Below are positions 8,818 through 17,421 of a stretch of 64,000 bases of DNA, in pieces (the first letter of the stretch is position 1; each line of letters opens with the position of its first letter). The translations under genes and the position numbers were made by a program. The notes beneath the pieces were generated by a model, which was not told the origin of the DNA, did no database searches, and was given only the letters and a program-made list of their open reading frames with translations. Origin of the DNA: Rhizobium sp. BK316 (GTDB taxonomy: Bacteria; Pseudomonadota; Alphaproteobacteria; Rhizobiales; Rhizobiaceae); assembly GCF_014193695.1 (NCBI RefSeq), contig NZ_JACHZR010000009.1, positions 62,001 through 126,000 on the forward strand, in the 5' to 3' direction.

Positions 8818-9516
8818 TCAGCCCTTCGGTGCGTCTTTGGGAAACATCAGGTGCGCGGTTTCGGCTTTCCTGCCGTTTCCGCCCGCGCCGCCGTTCGGTG
8901 GGTTGTCCTCCTGGATCATCGATCCGACCTTTGCGAAAATTCTGATCATTTCGGGGTGGTTGCCGCCGCCGCTGGTATTGAGGTACTCGCGCAGCGCCGG
9001 CGTGCCGAGCCGCGAGAGCGCGCGCTGGGCCGAGCCCACGGTGCCGCTCCACTTCGCCCCGCCGATCTCGCGGTCCCGGCGGGCTTCGTCTGCCCAGCCC
9101 TGAACGCGGCCGGCCCAGGCTTCGGAAGCCGCCTTGCCGCGGCGGCCCTGGATCTCGATGAAGCGGTCGGCCAGCTGCTGCGCCTGCCGGTTGGTCAGGC
9201 CGAGATTGTGGAAATCAGGGCCGAGCGCATCGATCAGTTCCTGATCCACCTCGATGCCCTCGGGCATGGTGAGCGAATAGCGGCCATCATCGGGGACGCG
9301 GTCATCGGGGTCGTTGTCATCGGTATCGTCGGGCTTGCCGGTGTCGTGATCGGCGGCGTCGGCATGATCGTCGCCACCGCTGTCACCGTCCGGTGATGCC
9401 GCATCGTCCGGAAACAGAACGGTTTCCGGTGCAGCACTTTCGCCGCCACCGCTGCCGGTTCCCTCGGCGCTGTGCAGAACGGCCGGAAAGGGGCTCCTGC
9501 TAAGCATCGATATCAT
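8818..9516 (-). CDS. putative phage scaffolding protein
   Basis: The 232-residue product has a strongly acidic, low-complexity N-terminal third (DDAASPDGDSGGDDHADAAD and similar) followed by a helical, charged C-terminal part (NRQAQQLADRFIEIQGRRG and onward). An acidic, helix-rich protein encoded directly upstream of the major capsid gene is the hallmark of internal scaffolding proteins. The ATG at 9516 is preferred because GGAAGG lies about 10 nt upstream; it overlaps the end of the Bbp19-like gene by 17 nt. Function is inferred from position and composition. Confidence 0.7.
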   Translation of the reverse strand: MISMLSRSPFPAVLHSAEGTGSGGGESAAPETVLFPDDAASPDGDSGGDDHADAADHDTGKPDDTDDNDPDDRVPDDGRYSLTMPEGIEVDQELIDALGPDFHNLGLTNRQAQQLADRFIEIQGRRGKAASEAWAGRVQGWADEARRDREIGGAKWSGTVGSAQRALSRLGTPALREYLNTSGGGNHPEMIRIFAKVGSMIQEDNPPNGGAGGNGRKAETAHLMFPKDAPKG

Positions 9517-9853
9517 GGTCTTCGCCTTCCTCTTGTTCGGCGCGGCTTGCCGCCGCTGCCTTGTCACTTGCCTTGAGATCCGCGATGGCCAGCAGCAGGC
9601 GCGGATAGAGCGTCGGGTCGATGCGATCGAGCTCGGCGATCAGCCGGCGGCCGACGCCCTGTTTTCCGAGCGTGTAATGCGTCGCGTTGCCAAGCTCTCC
9701 CGCATAGGCCTCCTGATAGACGGCGCATTGTTCCAGCATCCAGAACAGCACGCGCTTGCCGGAGGCGGTCGCGAAGACCTCGCGAAACGCCGTCGTGATT
9801 TCGTCTCGCTGAATGGTTTGGGGGATGGATGGTTGATCCTTAAAATGATCCAT
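9500..9853 (-). CDS. Bbp19-like phage protein
   Basis: The 117-residue protein contains FREVFATASGKRVLFWMLEQC and a tail rich in Ala, Glu and Asp. It matches the Bbp19-like phage domain, which usually sits between portal and scaffold genes. Its ATG overlaps the portal stop by one base (TGATG), indicating tight coupling; an in-frame TTG one codon earlier is possible. The biochemical role of the family is not well established, to my knowledge. Confidence 0.7.
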   Translation of the reverse strand: MDHFKDQPSIPQTIQRDEITTAFREVFATASGKRVLFWMLEQCAVYQEAYAGELGNATHYTLGKQGVGRRLIAELDRIDPTLYPRLLLAIADLKASDKAAAASRAEQEEGEDHDIDA

Positions 9854-11538
9854 CAAGCGAGCCCCAGCTGGCGCAGAAGTGCTGCGCCGTTCGGGTTGTC
9901 ATTGGCATCGGCCAGCACCTGTGCGGCCTTGGCGCCCTGGTTCAGCGCAGGCGCCACCTGCGAGGCCATCTGCGCCGTCTGTGCCGCCTGCATCTGCTGG
10001 GCGCGTTGGGCGCGCATATCCTCCACCTTGTCGTCGGCGAGGATCATCGAGGGCGGGGCGCCGATCGCGTCGAAATAGAGATCGATCGCCTCGTCGACAT
10101 CGAGCTTGTCCAGCGCTTCCGGCTTGACGGCGGAGACCTGGCCCATGAAGGCGACGCCGCGCTCGATCGCGCCTGTCGCAACCGCCTGCTGTGCCTGCGC
10201 GAGCGTGGAAATATACTCGACCTTCAGCTCGGTTCCCTGCAGCTCCGGCGGCGGTGGGGGCAGCTCGTCGCGGGCGGCCAGAATATCGAAGGTGCGGTCG
10301 ATGGTCGGTCCCAGTTGATCGCCGAAGACGTTTTCCAAGACGGGACCGAGCTGCAGCAGCTGCTCTTCCTTGCGCTGGGTCAGCTCGAACTGATTGCGCG
10401 GCTGCACGCCTTCCATATTGGTGATGGCGAAGAAGAGATCGGCAAAGAAGGTCTTCTCGATGCGGTTCTGCACTTCCTGGATATCCTCGCGCAGTTCAGC
10501 CAGGCTGAGGTTCACCTCCATCGCCGGCCTAAAACCCTTGCCGGTGGGGTCGTCGACATAGTTGACGGCGCCCGGCAGCAGCGAGGCCGGGCTGTTCTGC
10601 ATCGAGGTCGGCGCGTTCATCGGCGGGCGCACCTTCTTGTCGATGCCTTCGAGCTTTCGCGTCTGCTCCAGCTGCAGCATCCTGATATCGCCGAGCGCCT
10701 TCTGGCCGGGCGAGAGCGCATAGTGATCGTCTTCGGAAAGCTCCCAGGCCGGCGCGATGATCGGGTTCGAGTCGAAGCCGCTTTCTTCCAGGAGATCGCC
10801 GCCGAGCTCATCGATCCAGTAATTGGAGAGGAAGGCCTTGTTGCGCTTGTCGATCAGTCTGGGGTCGCGGTCATAGCGCGGTTCGATGGCGTGATAGACA
10901 TCGAAACATTCGCCATATTTCGAGCTGTCATAGAGGCTCCTCAGCCGCTCCGGCACATTGTCGTAGCCGAAGCGCTCGATGATGCGCTGCACGCTCCAGC
11001 GGAAGGTGCGGTAGAGCGTGGTCGCCTTGCCCTTGTGATCCCTTGATATCCAGAAACGGCCATGCACCAGCTGCTGTACGCGGATGACCGTCTCCTCGTC
11101 TTCCACGAGAATGGCGACGGACTGGCCGAACTGGCCGAGATCGCCATAGCCGATATGGAAGGCGCGGTAGAGGTTCGACGCGGCAAAGACCTCGCGCATC
11201 TTGTCCTGCACGGCAGCGAGATAGACTTTGACGGAATCCTGCTTCTTCAGATCGGGATCGAAGGTGGTCAGCCGAAACCAGGGCCGGGCGGGCGAGGTGA
11301 GGCCGGAATGCATGCCTGACTTCAGCGTCTCATAGGCATGGCTGCCGGTGCTGTCGATGATCTTGTCACGCGAGCGCGGGCCTTCCCGGTCGGATTGAAG
11401 TCTGAGCCGCGTCGGCTCGATATGCTCTGCCAGCGCCCGCCACTCTGCTTCCCAGGGCTGGCGGACCTCCTTCAGTTCCGCCAGCCGGCGGCGGTGATAG
11501 GCAATTTGCGTCTCGTTGTCGCGACGAGGATTTTCCAT
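9853..11538 (-). CDS. phage portal / head-to-tail connector protein
   Basis: The 561-residue product begins MENPRRDNETQIAYHRRRLAELK. It contains HAYETLKSGMHSGLTSPARPWF and a C-terminal helical segment with MRAQRAQQMQAAQTAQMA, fitting the podoviral head-tail connector family (as in BPP-1 and T7-like phages). The portal forms the dodecameric DNA gate at one capsid vertex and works with the terminase. It heads the head-gene cluster here, while the terminase genes lie 48 kb away at 59.6-61.7 kb on the same strand. The gene appears full length. Confidence 0.88.
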   Translation of the reverse strand: MENPRRDNETQIAYHRRRLAELKEVRQPWEAEWRALAEHIEPTRLRLQSDREGPRSRDKIIDSTGSHAYETLKSGMHSGLTSPARPWFRLTTFDPDLKKQDSVKVYLAAVQDKMREVFAASNLYRAFHIGYGDLGQFGQSVAILVEDEETVIRVQQLVHGRFWISRDHKGKATTLYRTFRWSVQRIIERFGYDNVPERLRSLYDSSKYGECFDVYHAIEPRYDRDPRLIDKRNKAFLSNYWIDELGGDLLEESGFDSNPIIAPAWELSEDDHYALSPGQKALGDIRMLQLEQTRKLEGIDKKVRPPMNAPTSMQNSPASLLPGAVNYVDDPTGKGFRPAMEVNLSLAELREDIQEVQNRIEKTFFADLFFAITNMEGVQPRNQFELTQRKEEQLLQLGPVLENVFGDQLGPTIDRTFDILAARDELPPPPPELQGTELKVEYISTLAQAQQAVATGAIERGVAFMGQVSAVKPEALDKLDVDEAIDLYFDAIGAPPSMILADDKVEDMRAQRAQQMQAAQTAQMASQVAPALNQGAKAAQVLADANDNPNGAALLRQLGLA

Positions 11539-11553
11539 AGATGATGTCAGCCT

Positions 11554-11793
11554 CTATTGCCCGAGCAGCGTCTTCTTGAGCGTATTGCCCGAGAGCGCCG
11601 GCGATTGCGTATCGGCGAGAACAGGTGCGCCCGAAGGCGAGGTGAGGATGGTGGAGGGCACCCCCTTCACCTTGTCGGAGGCGCGTCGTGCGGCGGTGGA
11701 TTGGGCCGCAGCATAATCGGGCGTCTTCTGCTGGGCGTATTCGGGTGGCGCCTGCGGCGGCTCGGCTTTCGGCGGCGAGGAGAACATGCACAT
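11554..11793 (-). CDS. small phage protein upstream of portal
   Basis: This 79-residue protein reads MCMFSSPPKAEPPQAPPEY and is rich in Pro, Ala and Ser, with VKGVPSTILTSPSGAP and a terminal LKKTLLGQ. Short proteins of this type, ending in a Leu-Gly motif, commonly lie between terminase and portal in BPP-1-like phages. It is 15 nt upstream of the portal gene. A rhizobial palindromic repeat begins 137 nt further upstream, where the terminase would be expected, so this gene marks one edge of the break in the prophage. Confidence 0.6.
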   Translation of the reverse strand: MCMFSSPPKAEPPQAPPEYAQQKTPDYAAAQSTAARRASDKVKGVPSTILTSPSGAPVLADTQSPALSGNTLKKTLLGQ

Positions 11794-11930
11794 GGGGCAT
11801 CCGATCGTGAGGTTGAGCGGTTGGAGGAGGGTGGTCTCCAGCCGGTTCGGCGTCGATGGGAGGCAGCCTGCGGGTGAAAGGTTGTGGGGGTGACATGGGG
11901 GTGGGGATCTAGCGCTGTGCCGTGTGGCTC

Positions 11931-12103
11931 ACCCCCTCTGCCCTGCCGGGCGTCTCCCCCACAGGTGGGGAGATCGACAAGTGGCCTGACCTTCGCACAT
12001 CACTGACGTCGCACAGTTTGCAGCGTTGATAGTTTGGGGAAGCCGGCGCCCCCAGCTAATCTCCCTCCTTGTGGGGGAGACGCCCGGCAGGGCAGAGGGG
12101 GGT
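11931..12103. repeat. palindromic rhizobial repeat, copy 1
   Basis: Arms at 11931-11963 and 12070-12102 are near-perfect inverted repeats (ending in CTCCCCCACA and TGTGGGGGAG). A second copy in the same orientation with a similar asymmetric core lies at 63027-63199. Such elements are common between rhizobial genes. Confidence 0.8.
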
Positions 12104-12277
12104 ATCCCACGGCACAAGACCGGGAGCTTTTTGCAGGGATTGCGTGTCACAGCACTGCCTGCAAATCAAGGCCGCCACCCCGGCAGTCCTCCCCGCGATG
12201 ACCACGGTTTCTTGCCACGATCTTGATAGTCCCGCCGCAGATGGTTGGCCGCAACCACACGCGTCGGGGCTTGAAAC

Positions 12278-13225
12278 ATGATCCAGAATGAAGTGATCGC
12301 CGCAGCGGTAAAAGGCGAAATCTCCACCACTCCTCAGTACTCAGCGCTCGAAATCGCCGATGGACCACGGCAATTCCGATTTCTCGTGCTCTGGAGAATA
12401 TTGACTTTCGTTCTGCGAGCCCGCTGGAAGCGCGGCGTTCTGTTCTGGTTTCGCTTTGCCGCCCATCCGCTCCTGACCATCAGCTGGTGGCGCTTCCTTG
12501 CGGGTTTTGCCGCAGCACGGGCGTTTCCGGCCCCGCATGACGCGTTGCTGCAGAAGCCGCTGTCGAAGTTCCTGGTTTACGGAATGCCCAATTCCGGGCG
12601 TCTCGCACGTCTCGTCGAGCATTTCCTTGTCGCGGACAAGATCCTGGCCAGGGAAACCATGATGCGGCTGTGGCAGGGGGAAAGGCTTGAGATCGGCGTG
12701 GTGAACGGCCGCAACGAGGCCTATACGTGCCGCATCGCACTGGCCGATCTTTGCGGCGGACGTCACGAGGGTGTCTTCGCCGTCGAGCTTGTCCGCACAC
12801 GCGACAAGGCCCTCCTATGCACCGGCAGGTTCACATTCCTTCGCCAGGGCGCTCAGGGCGGCTACACCTTCGTCATCGGCAGCATGCAGGGGCCTCGCAA
12901 TGGAAAGCGGCTGATCGTCGAGGCGACCCGCGATCTCCGAGGCGTTCGCCCGAAGGAGGCGATCCTGATCGTGCTGCAGGGGCTGACTGTCGAAGGCGGC
13001 ATGCCGTATTTCCTGGCCGTCTCGCGGGCCAGGCAGCCGATACAATATCGCCGCCGCAAACGACGCTCCATGATGCTGTCGGCGATCGATGCGTTCTGGG
13101 CCGAGCGCTCTGCCGAGCCCGAAGATGTCTACGGGTTCAGGGTGCCCAAGTCAGCAATCGGCGGAACGGACAGGCGCAGCCGGAGCAAATCGCGTTTCCA
13201 CATGATTGGCGAATTGTTCCATTGA
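12278..13225 (+). CDS. DUF535 (VirK/YbjX) family protein
   Basis: The 315-residue protein has the DUF535 pattern: a central LARLVEHFLVADKIL, NGRNEAYTCRIAL, VGSMQGPRNGK-like VIGSMQGPRNG, and a late RRKRRSMMLSAIDAFW. Members include Shigella VirK and E. coli YbjX, linked to envelope functions and resistance to antimicrobial peptides, though the biochemical activity is unknown. The sequence has no obvious signal peptide. The gene stands alone, upstream of the 3' end of a convergent histidine kinase gene. The 3' end carries a 15-bp tandem duplication spanning its stop codon near 13213-13245. Confidence 0.75.
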   Translation: MIQNEVIAAAVKGEISTTPQYSALEIADGPRQFRFLVLWRILTFVLRARWKRGVLFWFRFAAHPLLTISWWRFLAGFAAARAFPAPHDALLQKPLSKFLVYGMPNSGRLARLVEHFLVADKILARETMMRLWQGERLEIGVVNGRNEAYTCRIALADLCGGRHEGVFAVELVRTRDKALLCTGRFTFLRQGAQGGYTFVIGSMQGPRNGKRLIVEATRDLRGVRPKEAILIVLQGLTVEGGMPYFLAVSRARQPIQYRRRKRRSMMLSAIDAFWAERSAEPEDVYGFRVPKSAIGGTDRRSRSKSRFHMIGELFH

Positions 13226-13265
13226 GGGTGAAGTGTTCCATTGAGGGTGCTTGGCCCCGTGCGCA

Positions 13266-14435
13266 CTATGCCGGACGCAGGTGGATTGCAACCATTGCGC
13301 CGCCGCCTTGCCGGTTTGCGAATTCAAGATGTCCGCCATGGGCAAGCGCGATGGCCTGCACCACCGATAGTCCCAGTCCCGTACCGCCCGTTGCGCGAGA
13401 CCGGGAGGGATCGCCGCGCCAGAAGGGGTTCGTGGCCACCGCATCCAGTCCTTCAGGAAATCCGGGACCTCGATCCAGAAAACGGATGACGACGCTCTCA
13501 TCCGGCAATTGCTCCGTTTCGCAGCGCAGCCAGTTGCCGTCTGCCGCGTAACGGCAGGCGTTTTCCAGAAGCGCCAGCACGGCCTGGCGAATGCGCGGGG
13601 AGTCGACCGATAGGAAGGCGGGTTGCAGACCGGTTTCGAGCGTCAGCGTGCTGGTCTCCAGCATGGGTTTGGCGGATGTCAGCACCGCTGCCACCACCTG
13701 CGACACGTCGGTCCGTTCACGCTCCATGACGAGTTTCTGGCCGATCGCCAGGGACAAGGTGCGCAGATCCTCGACAATTCTTCCAAGGCCCTCCACCTGG
13801 ACCAGGAGATCGGACATCATCTTCCGGTCCATCGGGAAAACGCCGTCGAGCATGCCCTGCAACGAACCCCGCAGGATCGTCAGTGGCGTGCGCAATTCGT
13901 GGGCGACCGCCATGTTGTTGAAGCGCAGCCTTTTTTCCATGCTGTCGAGGCTTGCCGCCAGCGCATTGAACGTATCCATAAGACTGGAGACTTCTCGGGT
14001 GGCATGGCGCGACGCCGTGACGCTCACTGAGAAGTCGCCGGATTTCAGGCCTTCGGCAGCAGATGTGAGTTCTGCGAGAGGCCTTGCGATCCGCCGCGCC
14101 AGAAATATCCCGATGATGGCGCAGACAAGGGCCGAAAGCAGGCCGCAGGTCAGAATCAGGATCTGGAGCTGGAAATCTGTCTGTTCTTCCTGCAGCCCAT
14201 TGAGGTTGGCGAGGAGGAGCTTGAGCGAATCCTGGTCGGGGACGACGCCATTGTCCAGATCGCGATAAGCAGCCGCGGCTCTCGGCGGCAGGTTTTCAAT
14301 AATGCTTTCCTCGAGATAGGTGGAATACCAGATGGCCCCGAGATAGGTCATGCCGACGCTGAGAAGCAGCATCACTGCGATGGTGACAGCGGTGACCGTT
14401 GCAAGCGGCAGCGAGGGGAGCCTTGATATCTTCAT
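13266..14435 (-). CDS. sensor histidine kinase (BaeS/OmpR-partner type)
   Basis: The 389-residue protein has a transmembrane segment at about 12-35, a short periplasmic sensor region (about 36-88), a second membrane segment at about 90-112, then HAMP (RRIARPLAELTSAAEGL). The H box AVAHELRTPL carries the phosphoacceptor His; the N box is LLENACRYA, and the ATP lid motifs are DRGPGFP and GTGLGLSV. All catalytic residues appear intact. Its start overlaps the response regulator stop by 4 nt (ATGA), so the two form an operon. The small periplasmic domain suggests sensing of envelope stress or membrane state. The nearby divergent PAP2 phosphatase could be a target. Confidence 0.9.
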   Translation of the reverse strand: MKISRLPSLPLATVTAVTIAVMLLLSVGMTYLGAIWYSTYLEESIIENLPPRAAAAYRDLDNGVVPDQDSLKLLLANLNGLQEEQTDFQLQILILTCGLLSALVCAIIGIFLARRIARPLAELTSAAEGLKSGDFSVSVTASRHATREVSSLMDTFNALAASLDSMEKRLRFNNMAVAHELRTPLTILRGSLQGMLDGVFPMDRKMMSDLLVQVEGLGRIVEDLRTLSLAIGQKLVMERERTDVSQVVAAVLTSAKPMLETSTLTLETGLQPAFLSVDSPRIRQAVLALLENACRYAADGNWLRCETEQLPDESVVIRFLDRGPGFPEGLDAVATNPFWRGDPSRSRATGGTGLGLSVVQAIALAHGGHLEFANRQGGGAMVAIHLRPA

Positions 14436-15214
14436 CTTGGATCCGAAAAACGATAGCCAATTCCCCTCACGGCAGGAAAGAAGCCGTTCTGCCCCAACTC
14501 TTCCAGTTTGCGCCGAAGGTTGGAAATATGCGTGTCGACAGTGCGCACCAGGGCGTCGCTTTCCGGCAGGCAGGCGTCGAGAATATCGGCGCGCGCGAAA
14601 GCCTGGGTCGGATGGCGGATCATATAGGCGAGAATTCGAAATTCGCTGAGCGTCAGGGATAGATGCGTGCGGCGCTCGTCGCTCGTGACAAACGCAGTGT
14701 GGCTGGTGAAATCGACCTCTATAGGCCCAAACCGCTTGATGACGTTGGCGTGTTCTCCCCGCGTCCGGCGCAGGACGGCCTTGACCCGGGCCACGACCTC
14801 CTGCGGGTTGAACGGTTTGACCACATAATCATCGGCGCCGAGGCGCAGACCAGCCAACCGGTCGATGTCGTCGGCAATGGCCGTCACCATGATGACCGGC
14901 GTCGACCCGGCTTGCCGCAGACGCGCGAGCACGTCGAAACCGTCGAGTTTCGGCAGGCGCACGTCAAGCAGCACAAGATCCGGTTTCAGATGGGCATGAT
15001 GTTGAAGCGCTATTTCGCCGTCGCCGGCGCGAACGGTACGGAACCCGTCACGCAACAAATATCCTTCCAGTATCTGCGCGATTGCCGGTTCATCCTCAAC
15101 GATCAGAACGAGACTGTTATCCACCCCAATGCCCTGCGGTTGTTCAATTGCCTTTGCCGGCTTTGCCGCCGGACGTCCACCATCGCGGACGGAGGAGATT
15201 TCTGCAATTTGCAA
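14432..15214 (-). CDS. OmpR/BaeR-family response regulator
   Basis: A receiver domain (about residues 35-150) has the acidic pair VEDEP, phosphoacceptor region LVLLDVRLPKLDG, T in MVTAIADD and K in DDYVVKPFNP. A winged-helix DNA-binding domain follows (LSLTLSEFRILAYMIRHPTQ, VDTHISNLRRKLEELG, AVRGIGYRF). The frame opens with a TTG at 15214; there is no in-frame ATG before the receiver domain, and a GTG at about residue 32 (GVDNSLVLIVEDE) is an alternative that would give a conventional length. It is co-transcribed with the overlapping histidine kinase and divergent from a PAP2 gene. Confidence 0.9.
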   Translation of the reverse strand: MQIAEISSVRDGGRPAAKPAKAIEQPQGIGVDNSLVLIVEDEPAIAQILEGYLLRDGFRTVRAGDGEIALQHHAHLKPDLVLLDVRLPKLDGFDVLARLRQAGSTPVIMVTAIADDIDRLAGLRLGADDYVVKPFNPQEVVARVKAVLRRTRGEHANVIKRFGPIEVDFTSHTAFVTSDERRTHLSLTLSEFRILAYMIRHPTQAFARADILDACLPESDALVRTVDTHISNLRRKLEELGQNGFFPAVRGIGYRFSDPR

Positions 15215-15307
15215 GCGCGCTTTTAGCGACCGGCCAACCTGTTCTCAACAGCGCCTTGATCGCTTCCTCGCCATTTCTTGACAATTCGAAACCAGCTTGC
15301 CGCCGAT

Positions 15308-15413
15308 TAGAGCGCCGCGCATCCGTCCGGACGCGCAACGGACGCTCTAACCCTTTGATTTGGCGCATCAGGCTTTCCGAAAATCGATTCCGATTTTCGG
15401 GCCGATGCTGCAG
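15308..15413. repeat. rhizobial intergenic repeat with CGAAAATCG hairpin, copy 1
   Basis: This 106-bp unit starts TAGAGCGCCG, contains a GCATCAGGCTTTCC segment and a CCGAAAATCG/CGATTTTCGG palindrome, and ends at GATGCTGCAG. A close copy is at 58960-59065. Here it sits in the divergent promoter region between the response regulator and the PAP2 gene. Confidence 0.85.
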
Positions 15414-15430
15414 CTTTCGGAGATGCCGGC

Positions 15431-16171
15431 ATGCGAAAATTTGTGTTCGATTCCTGGAATCCTGCCTCCAGCGGCGTGGGCTTGCCGGCAACGCCATCCG
15501 AGGCTGACCGGGCGCTCGCCGCGATCGGCACGTCGATCGTCTGGGTCAGTTTCGTCTTTGTCGTCTTTCCCAATCTCGATCTCATCGTCTCGCGCTGGTT
15601 TGCAAGCGGACAGACCTTCATTCTGGCCGACGATCCATTCCTGCTGGCGGTAAGGGATATCAGCCGCCTCGCACAACCCTATCTTATCGGCTCGATGATC
15701 GTGCTGATCGCGCTGCAGTGGCTCCTGCCGGGACGAATGCGGTTCTGCCCGCCCGAAAAGCCCTTGTTCGTGCTCCTGAGCTTTGTCGCAGGCCCGCTCT
15801 TCACGGTTCAGACGCTCAAGGTTCTCATCGGGCGTGTACGGCCGCGCGAGCTTGCCGAGTTCGGTGGAACCATGGATTTCACGCCGGTGTGGCAGTTTTC
15901 CGCCGCGTGCAGCCGCAACTGCTCCTTCCCGTCCGGCGAGGCTTCCGCAGCGGCGGCGTCACTGTCGCTGCTGGTTCTGGTGCCCGCCAGGCTCAGGTGG
16001 GCGGCCGCGATGGTCTTGGTGCCCTGCCTCTTGTTCGTGGCATTCAATCGCGTGATTTTCGGCGCTCATTTCCTTTCGGACGTCGTGCTTGGCTGGCTGC
16101 TGACGATGTTCGCCATGGCCTGGGTCTGGCGCTGGATGGATGTGTATACGGAAGAAAAGCTTTGGCGGTGA
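15431..16171 (+). CDS. PAP2-family membrane phosphatase, LpxF-like
   Basis: The 246-residue protein has about six hydrophobic segments and the three PAP2 motifs: K130-LIGRVRPRE, SFPSGEAS at 165-172, and R207-VIFGAHFLSD with H213 and D217. The middle motif has Glu where classical PAP2 enzymes have His (PSGH); I believe variants of this kind occur in lipid A 4'-phosphatase (LpxF)-like proteins. The likely role is removal of phosphate from lipid A or another membrane lipid on the periplasmic face. A GGAG about 10 nt upstream supports the start. It is divergent from a two-component system, with a repeat element inserted between, so it may be regulated by that system. Confidence 0.8.
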   Translation: MRKFVFDSWNPASSGVGLPATPSEADRALAAIGTSIVWVSFVFVVFPNLDLIVSRWFASGQTFILADDPFLLAVRDISRLAQPYLIGSMIVLIALQWLLPGRMRFCPPEKPLFVLLSFVAGPLFTVQTLKVLIGRVRPRELAEFGGTMDFTPVWQFSAACSRNCSFPSGEASAAAASLSLLVLVPARLRWAAAMVLVPCLLFVAFNRVIFGAHFLSDVVLGWLLTMFAMAWVWRWMDVYTEEKLWR

Positions 16172-16252
16172 GGGGGAACTGGAGTGGGAGCGTGACGGTG
16201 AATGATTGAGGGGCAAGCGGAGCCGGAGAAGCCGCTAAAGTGGAGCGCGCGG

Positions 16253-16384
16253 CCCCCTCATCCGACCCTTCGGGCCACCTTCTCCCCGCTGGGGAGAAGG
16301 GGATGCCGCACCGTCTCGGCGATCTCGAAGCTATTGCGTGGCAAGTCCCCTCTACCCAGCGGGGAGAGGGTTAGGGTGAGGGGG
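16253..16384. repeat. palindromic rhizobial repeat (CCCCCTCATCC... type)
   Basis: The left arm 16253-16302 and right arm 16347-16384 are imperfect inverted repeats; internal TTCTCCCCGCTGGGGAGAA forms its own hairpin. I recognise this as a common intergenic element in Rhizobiaceae. It separates the PAP2 gene from the convergent cupredoxin gene and may also act as a bidirectional stop. Confidence 0.75.
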
Positions 16385-16437
16385 CGCCGGGTACGGCCTT
16401 TCATTGTTTTTCCAACAAGATGGGGAGTAATCCAACC

Positions 16438-16755
16438 CTACCGCCCCAACTCGATCCGTCCCTTCATATTCGGATGATACCGGCAGTAATACCCCACCAC
16501 CCCATCACCCTTGACCACCATCGACCCCGACTTGCCCGGGGGTATCACCACATCGAAATTCCCTTTCGACGTCGCGGTGTGATCCATCACATCTTTGTTC
16601 CGCCAAACGATCGTATCGCCCGGCCGCGCCGTCACCGCCGCCGGCTTGAACTCCAGTTTCTCGATCGTCACCTCGATCGTCGCGGCACCTGCGGCCGTTC
16701 CGCAAAGGAAGAGACCGGCCGCAAGGCAGAGTTTCAACACGAACGCCATGGTCAT
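16438..16755 (-). CDS. periplasmic cupredoxin-like protein
   Basis: The 105-residue protein has a signal peptide (MTMAFVLKLCLAAGLFLCG, cleaved after GAA-like residues) and a plastocyanin/amicyanin fold signature. Copper ligand candidates are the His in MDHTATS and the Cys and His in YYCRYHPNMKG, so a type-1 copper site is likely. Its start overlaps the stop of the DUF4142 gene by 4 nt, making a two-gene operon. A periplasmic electron-transfer or copper-binding role is inferred; the redox partner is unknown. Confidence 0.85.
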   Translation of the reverse strand: MTMAFVLKLCLAAGLFLCGTAAGAATIEVTIEKLEFKPAAVTARPGDTIVWRNKDVMDHTATSKGNFDVVIPPGKSGSMVVKGDGVVGYYCRYHPNMKGRIELGR

Positions 16756-17273
16756 TTCAGCATCGAGGCAACATGCTCGGCATGCTGCTCATGGCCTTCG
16801 AAGAGTTTCAGGCCGGTCTCGAGCAGGGCCTTCAGATCCGGATTCTGCGCGGCCGGGATCAGCGCCGTCTTCAGCGCCTCGTTGACCTGCTTGTGGTAGG
16901 CGACTTCGTTGTCGACATAGGCCTTGTCGAAGGCCGCACCCTTGAGCTTGGAGAGCTTTTCCCGCTCGGCCTTGGCGGCCGATGTCAGCGACTTGCTGGT
17001 ATCGTTATCCTCGGGCGTCACCTTCAGCTTCTTGACGAGATCGAGCGCCTGCTTGTTGACGGCTTCGTGGTCGCGGATCATATCCTTGGCGAAGGCGACG
17101 ACCTCCTTATCCCTGGATTTTTCGACCGCCTGCTTGGCCGCCTCGATATCGATGACGCCGGCCGTATAGGCGATATGGGCGATCTGCGGATCGGTGGGCG
17201 CTGCGCCGGCCGATAGCGCCGCGGGGGCGGAGAGCGCGAAGGCGGCAAGGGCGGCGATAAGATGTTTCTGCAT
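16752..17273 (-). CDS. DUF4142 periplasmic protein
   Basis: The 173-residue protein begins MQKHLIAALAAFALSAPAAL with a cleavable signal and then follows the DUF4142 pattern, a ferritin-like four-helix bundle: FAKDMIRDHEAVNKQALDLV, YVDNEVAYHKQVNEAL and LFEGHEQHAEHVASML. GGAGG 7-8 nt upstream of the ATG at 17273 fixes the start. The family is poorly characterised but often stress-induced. It is translationally coupled to the cupredoxin gene and divergent from an ECF sigma factor that may control it. Confidence 0.85.
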   Translation of the reverse strand: MQKHLIAALAAFALSAPAALSAGAAPTDPQIAHIAYTAGVIDIEAAKQAVEKSRDKEVVAFAKDMIRDHEAVNKQALDLVKKLKVTPEDNDTSKSLTSAAKAEREKLSKLKGAAFDKAYVDNEVAYHKQVNEALKTALIPAAQNPDLKALLETGLKLFEGHEQHAEHVASMLK

Positions 17274-17346
17274 CTGGTCCTCCATCCGGCGGCAATGCGC
17301 CGGTCGATGTTTCCTACGCAGACTTGGATGCCGGCATCGGGCAGAC

Positions 17347-17379
17347 GTTCCCGAAAAGATTTTTTGAGATATCGGGAAC
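17347..17379. promoter_or_regulatory. paired GGGAAC boxes in divergent promoter region
   Basis: GTTCCCGA at 17347-17354 and TCGGGAAC at 17372-17379 form a perfect 8-bp inverted pair around an AT-rich 17-nt spacer. GGAAC is the usual -35 core of ECF sigma promoters, so each strand has a candidate -35 box, one facing the sigma gene and one facing DUF4142. Clear -10 elements are not evident. Confidence 0.4.
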
Positions 17380-17421
17380 CTTCGCCTTGCCGCGGCATCC
17401 AATAGGGAAAAAGGATGAGCC

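Noticed and set aside
7888..9396. 502-codon open frame on the plus strand across the capsid region
   Set aside because: It is antisense to clear capsid and scaffold genes and has no recognisable domain; high GC keeps the opposite strand open.
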